64,000 nt of DNA, from NCBI GenBank assembly GCA_947034885.2, contig OX344753.2, positions 20,708,001-20,772,000 on the forward strand, written 5' to 3'. The DNA is from Thuidium tamariscinum (taxonomy: Eukaryota; Streptophyta; Bryopsida; Hypnales; Thuidiaceae). Numbering within the stretch: position 1 is the first letter of the stretch; the number at the start of each line of letters is the position of its first letter. The notes under the pieces are model-generated. The model searched no databases. It was not told the origin of the DNA and saw only the letters and a program-made list of their open reading frames with translations. The translations under genes were made by a program, and so were the position numbers. Below are positions 60,422 through 64,000 of the stretch, in pieces.

Positions 60422-61299
60422 ATTTTTGTAAGAATGAAAATTTTGTTTTTTTGAATTCATTTTTTCCCCTAGATTCTCAACTCAATTTTCCACCATAGAG
60501 ATTTAAAGTTCAAAGCTCTATAGTGCAAAAAATTTAACTTAACCCTTAGATGTTAAAGGCCTTCTTAGAGCTTCTAGGAATTTGCTCTAAAGTGAACAAA
60601 AAATCAACTTTATAATGAGTCATATGAATTTTATTGAAATGAAACCATACAAATTCAAACTAAACATGTAAGAGATCATTTAGACAAAAAAAACATGACA
60701 ATATCACTTATGGATTGAAAGATTATAATGCTTGATCATGAAGGTGTTAAAATTGCAAAAGTGATGTGAAGTCTTTCAATCCTCTTTTCGCAAGTCAAAT
60801 CTAAAAAATTGGTGACCAAAAAAATATGAGGTGAAAGGGTTTAACATATATAACCCCAATTGATTTATGGCTTCTCAAAACCTACCGTACAATTTTGTTA
60901 ATTGAATTTGCAATGTGATTTTTCTCCAAGATCTAGTGTATTTGAGGCTCGTTTCCAAGAGCCCTCAACACTAGAGAAAGTCAAGATTGCAATTAGTACC
61001 ATTGCACAAAATCTTGAATAGAAAAATCATAGCCAAAGATTTTTTAGATTGGATTTTTAAAGCTTAAAGTAGACTTCAAAAAGAATTCTCTAAAAATATA
61101 AACTACTATAAATAGCAACTTAATTAGGTTTTATTTGCCCTCAAAGTTTTGCAAACACCAGATTTTGGTGCTTTTGGCATTTAGGTATTAAGAAGGTTCA
61201 AAGTCAAATAACCTAGTCCTGCAATAAATAAAAATTTAAAAAACTTTCTTCACTTTCAACATAGATATCTTGTGGTTTAAAATTTTTAATTTATTCCAC
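60422..61299. other. AT-rich intergenic DNA, no gene seen
   Basis: No motif-bearing frame, element terminus or repeat was recognised. Confidence 0.4.
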
Positions 61300-62016
61300 G
61301 GGTGATTGCAAGAAACACTTGTCCTTTTTTTGTCCCCTTGACCTTTAGTAGATAGTTTTTTGCTCATAACTTTTGCATATTTTGTTTCTTTGACTAGAAA
61401 CTTGAAATGAAGTTGCCTACAAAAGTTTTACATTTTTTGTAATTTTTATAATTTTTTAAAAATTAGTTTACTATTTTTTAATTGCCCCCAATTGGGTGTC
61501 TACTTTGGCCATTTTGGGGGGTTTAGTCCTATTTTTGACCCAAAAATGAAAATTTTGAGCTGAAAGTTGGCATGCAAAGACCTCACCTAAAGTTACACAA
61601 GACCACGAAGAGATTTTTTGAAAATACTATACTATTCAACCTCCACATGTCGTCAAAGTGGCTGACTTTGCGTAAGTGTAGAGAATAGAATTTATTTTTT
61701 CCAAAGATGAAATTTGTTGGAAAAGAAAAGACCTTTACTTGGAGAAAAAATGGATTTTTCATTTTGAATTAAAATTTATTTTTACTATTTTTACCAAATT
61801 AGTGAAAACAGAGCTATTTTCATTGTATTTTCCATTCTCTATAACATTTAGAGAAAAAATTTCTTAGGTTTAAATTTCAAGAGACATAATATTCTCATTC
61901 CTCTTCATATTTTTTCAATTTAAAAACGAATTATTCCAAAAGTCATAGGACTCATAGGACTCACTGATTTTGAGCCATTTTGAGCCAAAACCGGTAAGTG
62001 TTTCTTGCAATGGCCC
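61300..62016. mobile_element. GGGTSATTGCAAG-TIR element, copy C
   Basis: Left end GGGTGATTGCAAGAAACACT, right end the inverse of GGGCCATTGCAAGAAACACT. CCAC flanks both sides (61296-61299 and 62017-62020). It is 717 bp and collinear with copy B, including a TTGACCCAAAAATG-like central block and ACATGTCGTCAAAGTGGCTG. Confidence 0.9.
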
Positions 62017-62020
62017 CCAC

Positions 62021-63485
62021 ACATTTTTGTACAAGTTAGATGTAAGATCCTATAGTTGAATGCCCAAAATTTATGATTTTCAAACTTTTTTACTCTTTGC
62101 AATGGAAATGATAGTTTAGAGTGTTTTTTGATGAAAAAAAATCCTAGACCTGTAGGACTAAGCAATTTAATAATCAATTTAAGTACAAAAAATAGTTACA
62201 CAATCCCTCCAGAAAAATAAAATTTAATCAATCAATTTTAAAATGTAATTGAAACAAGTTAGGCATTCATCCTAGTTGTTCTTACGATTTTTAGATGGTT
62301 GCTACTACTTTCATCTAAAGTGTCCACATTTAACTAAACCCTTGTCTTGACCTCTAGATCCTAAACTTTCTACTTGGTGTACTAGAATTTTGTTTTAAAT
62401 ATATCAGTTTGTTGGATGTGATAGATTGTACTTTAGAATGGTCAAAATGGCAAGGCAAACAATTTTGTAGTAAATGTTTACATATATTAACAAAGAAGAA
62501 ATGTGAGATTGTATGAAGAAGATTAAATTTCTATGAATTGAATGTGAGTTAAAATTCTATAAGTTAGTGTGCATATATATATAGTCACAAATTTTCCATG
62601 GCTTGTAACTTCAAAATACAAGAAACTCTAAATTCAAACACAAAATAACAAGAATGTGTTTCCAAGGAGTTCTATCCACTTGACCATAAAAAAAGATCAA
62701 TCTCCAAAAGAAGTAACATCACCCTAAGCTTTGTCTTGTATAATAGAAATTGTTGATAATGACTACTAGTCCTTAAGATAGACTATTGTAGGACTTCTTT
62801 TCTACCTTGAGCATTCCATCCTTGCTTCTATCTAGAACCATCCACCAAAATAAAGTCCTAGTTATACTTCTTCAAATCATATCTTATCAAAATCTTAATT
62901 CTCTACTTGGAATTACCAAACTCCAAGTTTCAATTTACTTGTTTTCATTTAGGAGTTGTATAAGTCCAATGCACTAGTCATCCAAGTGAAACTGTCTACT
63001 TCTACCACATAAATCCATTCTTAGCAGATATCTATCTCCAAGCAATTTTTGCTTATCTACTAATGCACATTTTATCATGAATTAGCTCATGATCATCCAT
63101 CAATGCATTCATCCATCAAAGGTCATGATAAAAATCATGACACAATCATCATAAATTCTTTCATCTATCAATGTATTTATCCATCAAAGATTATGTGACA
63201 AAGGTCATTACATATATACTACAAGAAAATGGATATTTTATGACTATGAAAATATGAGTAGAAATGATTGGTGATTGCTCACAATTATATTCTTGGAGGC
63301 CAAGAGTTTGGAAAAAAAAATATAACAACAAATATGATTGCCAATCATAGTTTAGACTTGTATTTCATGGATGTATAGTATATGGCTATTGAGAATGCCA
63401 ATATACTTCGTAGTGTTCAAACAACAAGAACATGACTGGGGAATGCCTAGTCCACATATTTTGTAGTTATATTTTTGCTTCAATC
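62021..63485. other. AT-rich intergenic DNA, no gene seen
   Basis: A CACTA-like end (ACTACAAGAAAATGGATATT near 63220) without a clear partner, and a TTTTGTAGTTATATT stretch near 63460, suggest another decayed MITE into which the next element is inserted. No gene is visible. Confidence 0.4.
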
Positions 63486-63716
63486 CACTAGAAGAAAACC
63501 CTGTTAGAATCTCTGAAAACACGTCATGTAGTTTATGTTGAATTCATGTTTCAAAACACAGTCAAAATGCAGTGAAAACACAAGAAAAAAATGCAAAAAA
63601 ATGCTTTTTCTGCGTTTTTCTGCATTTTTCTGCGTTTTGACTGCGTTTTGCAACAGCAACTCAACATGAAACACATGACATGTTTTCAGGGATTCTAACA
63701 GGGTTTTCTTCTAGTG
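63486..63716. mobile_element. CACTAGAAGAAAA hairpin MITE (CACTA type)
   Basis: Ends CACTAGAAGAAAACCCTGTT and its exact inverse. ATC flanks both sides (63483-63485 and 63717-63719). It is 231 bp, with an inner run of TGCGTTTTTC-like motifs on one arm. The 3-bp duplication and CACTA ends fit the CACTA superfamily. Confidence 0.85.
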
Positions 63717-63719
63717 ATC

Positions 63720-64000
63720 ACATTTTGTAGTCATATTCCATGATAGTCACTATCTAAAGTGATTGGTTTGTCACCCCTGGTTTTCAATAGTAGCCCCCTG
63801 TCCAAATCAGGAGTCATTGAATTGGAGGAAAAAAATTTCTACCCCCCTCAAAGAAAAATCAAGAGCCATTGGATCTTAATACAAATATAAATATGTATTA
63901 TCAAATACAAATACATGTATCAAATTATGTATATTTATATGTATATGGACGACAAAATATAAATACAAATATAGGGAATGATGTTTGCATCTCCCACCTA
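63720..64000. other. Window end, no gene seen
   Basis: AT-rich sequence with an ATACAAATATAAATATG low-complexity region at the end. Confidence 0.4.

Noticed and set aside
1-64000. CRISPR arrays, operons, riboswitches or bacterial features
   Set aside because: None seen; exon-intron genes and plant transposons make this nuclear plant DNA. The inverted arrays at 30-35 kb have long, contiguous monomers and no spacers.

Overview
The window looks like nuclear DNA of a land plant. The evidence is GT-AG introns, an AUX1/LAX auxin-carrier exon, a caleosin, a plant-type TIM17 and many plant-style MITEs. A degenerate ZNF862/DUF4371-like hAT transposase and the low gene density would fit a bryophyte or another early-diverging lineage, but I cannot fix the species. 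Most of the window is AT-rich, repeat-filled DNA between two short gene islands.

Layout. (1) 0.3-1.2 kb holds nested MITEs. (2) 1.2-10.3 kb is the first gene island, with one well-resolved 8-exon gene for a secreted nucleoside-phosphorylase-like protein (3926-8691, +). (3) 11-49 kb is a transposon graveyard: a copia fossil (11.5-12.1 kb), two diverged copies of a ~3.3 kb dispersed repeat (15.5-18.6 and 24.3-27.7 kb), a dead PIF/Harbinger element with a Myb-like ORF and a DDE transposase (19.3-23 kb), an inverted-repeat-rich block built from ~177 bp monomers (29.9-35.4 kb), several hairpin MITEs, and a dead hAT-like transposase with two other elements inserted in it (44.2-47.1 kb). (4) 49-58.6 kb is the second gene island: two small unrecognised membrane-protein genes, an isolated first coding exon of an AUX1/LAX auxin influx carrier, a caleosin pseudogene, and an apparently intact single-coding-exon TIM17 gene. 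(5) 58.6-64 kb is AT-rich DNA with more MITEs.

The genes do not form a pathway. The most notable structures are non-coding. One is a TIR family, GGGTSATTGCAAGAAACACT, present as three ~720-bp copies with exact 4-bp target duplications plus one larger head-to-head double copy. Another is a 1.4-kb foldback whose arms are tandem 176-177 bp monomers. In the second gene island a lone AUX1 exon lies next to a caleosin with several independent lesions, which suggests decayed or relocated gene fragments.

All coordinates come from reading the sequence by eye. Homology calls rest on remembered family motifs; no database search was run.
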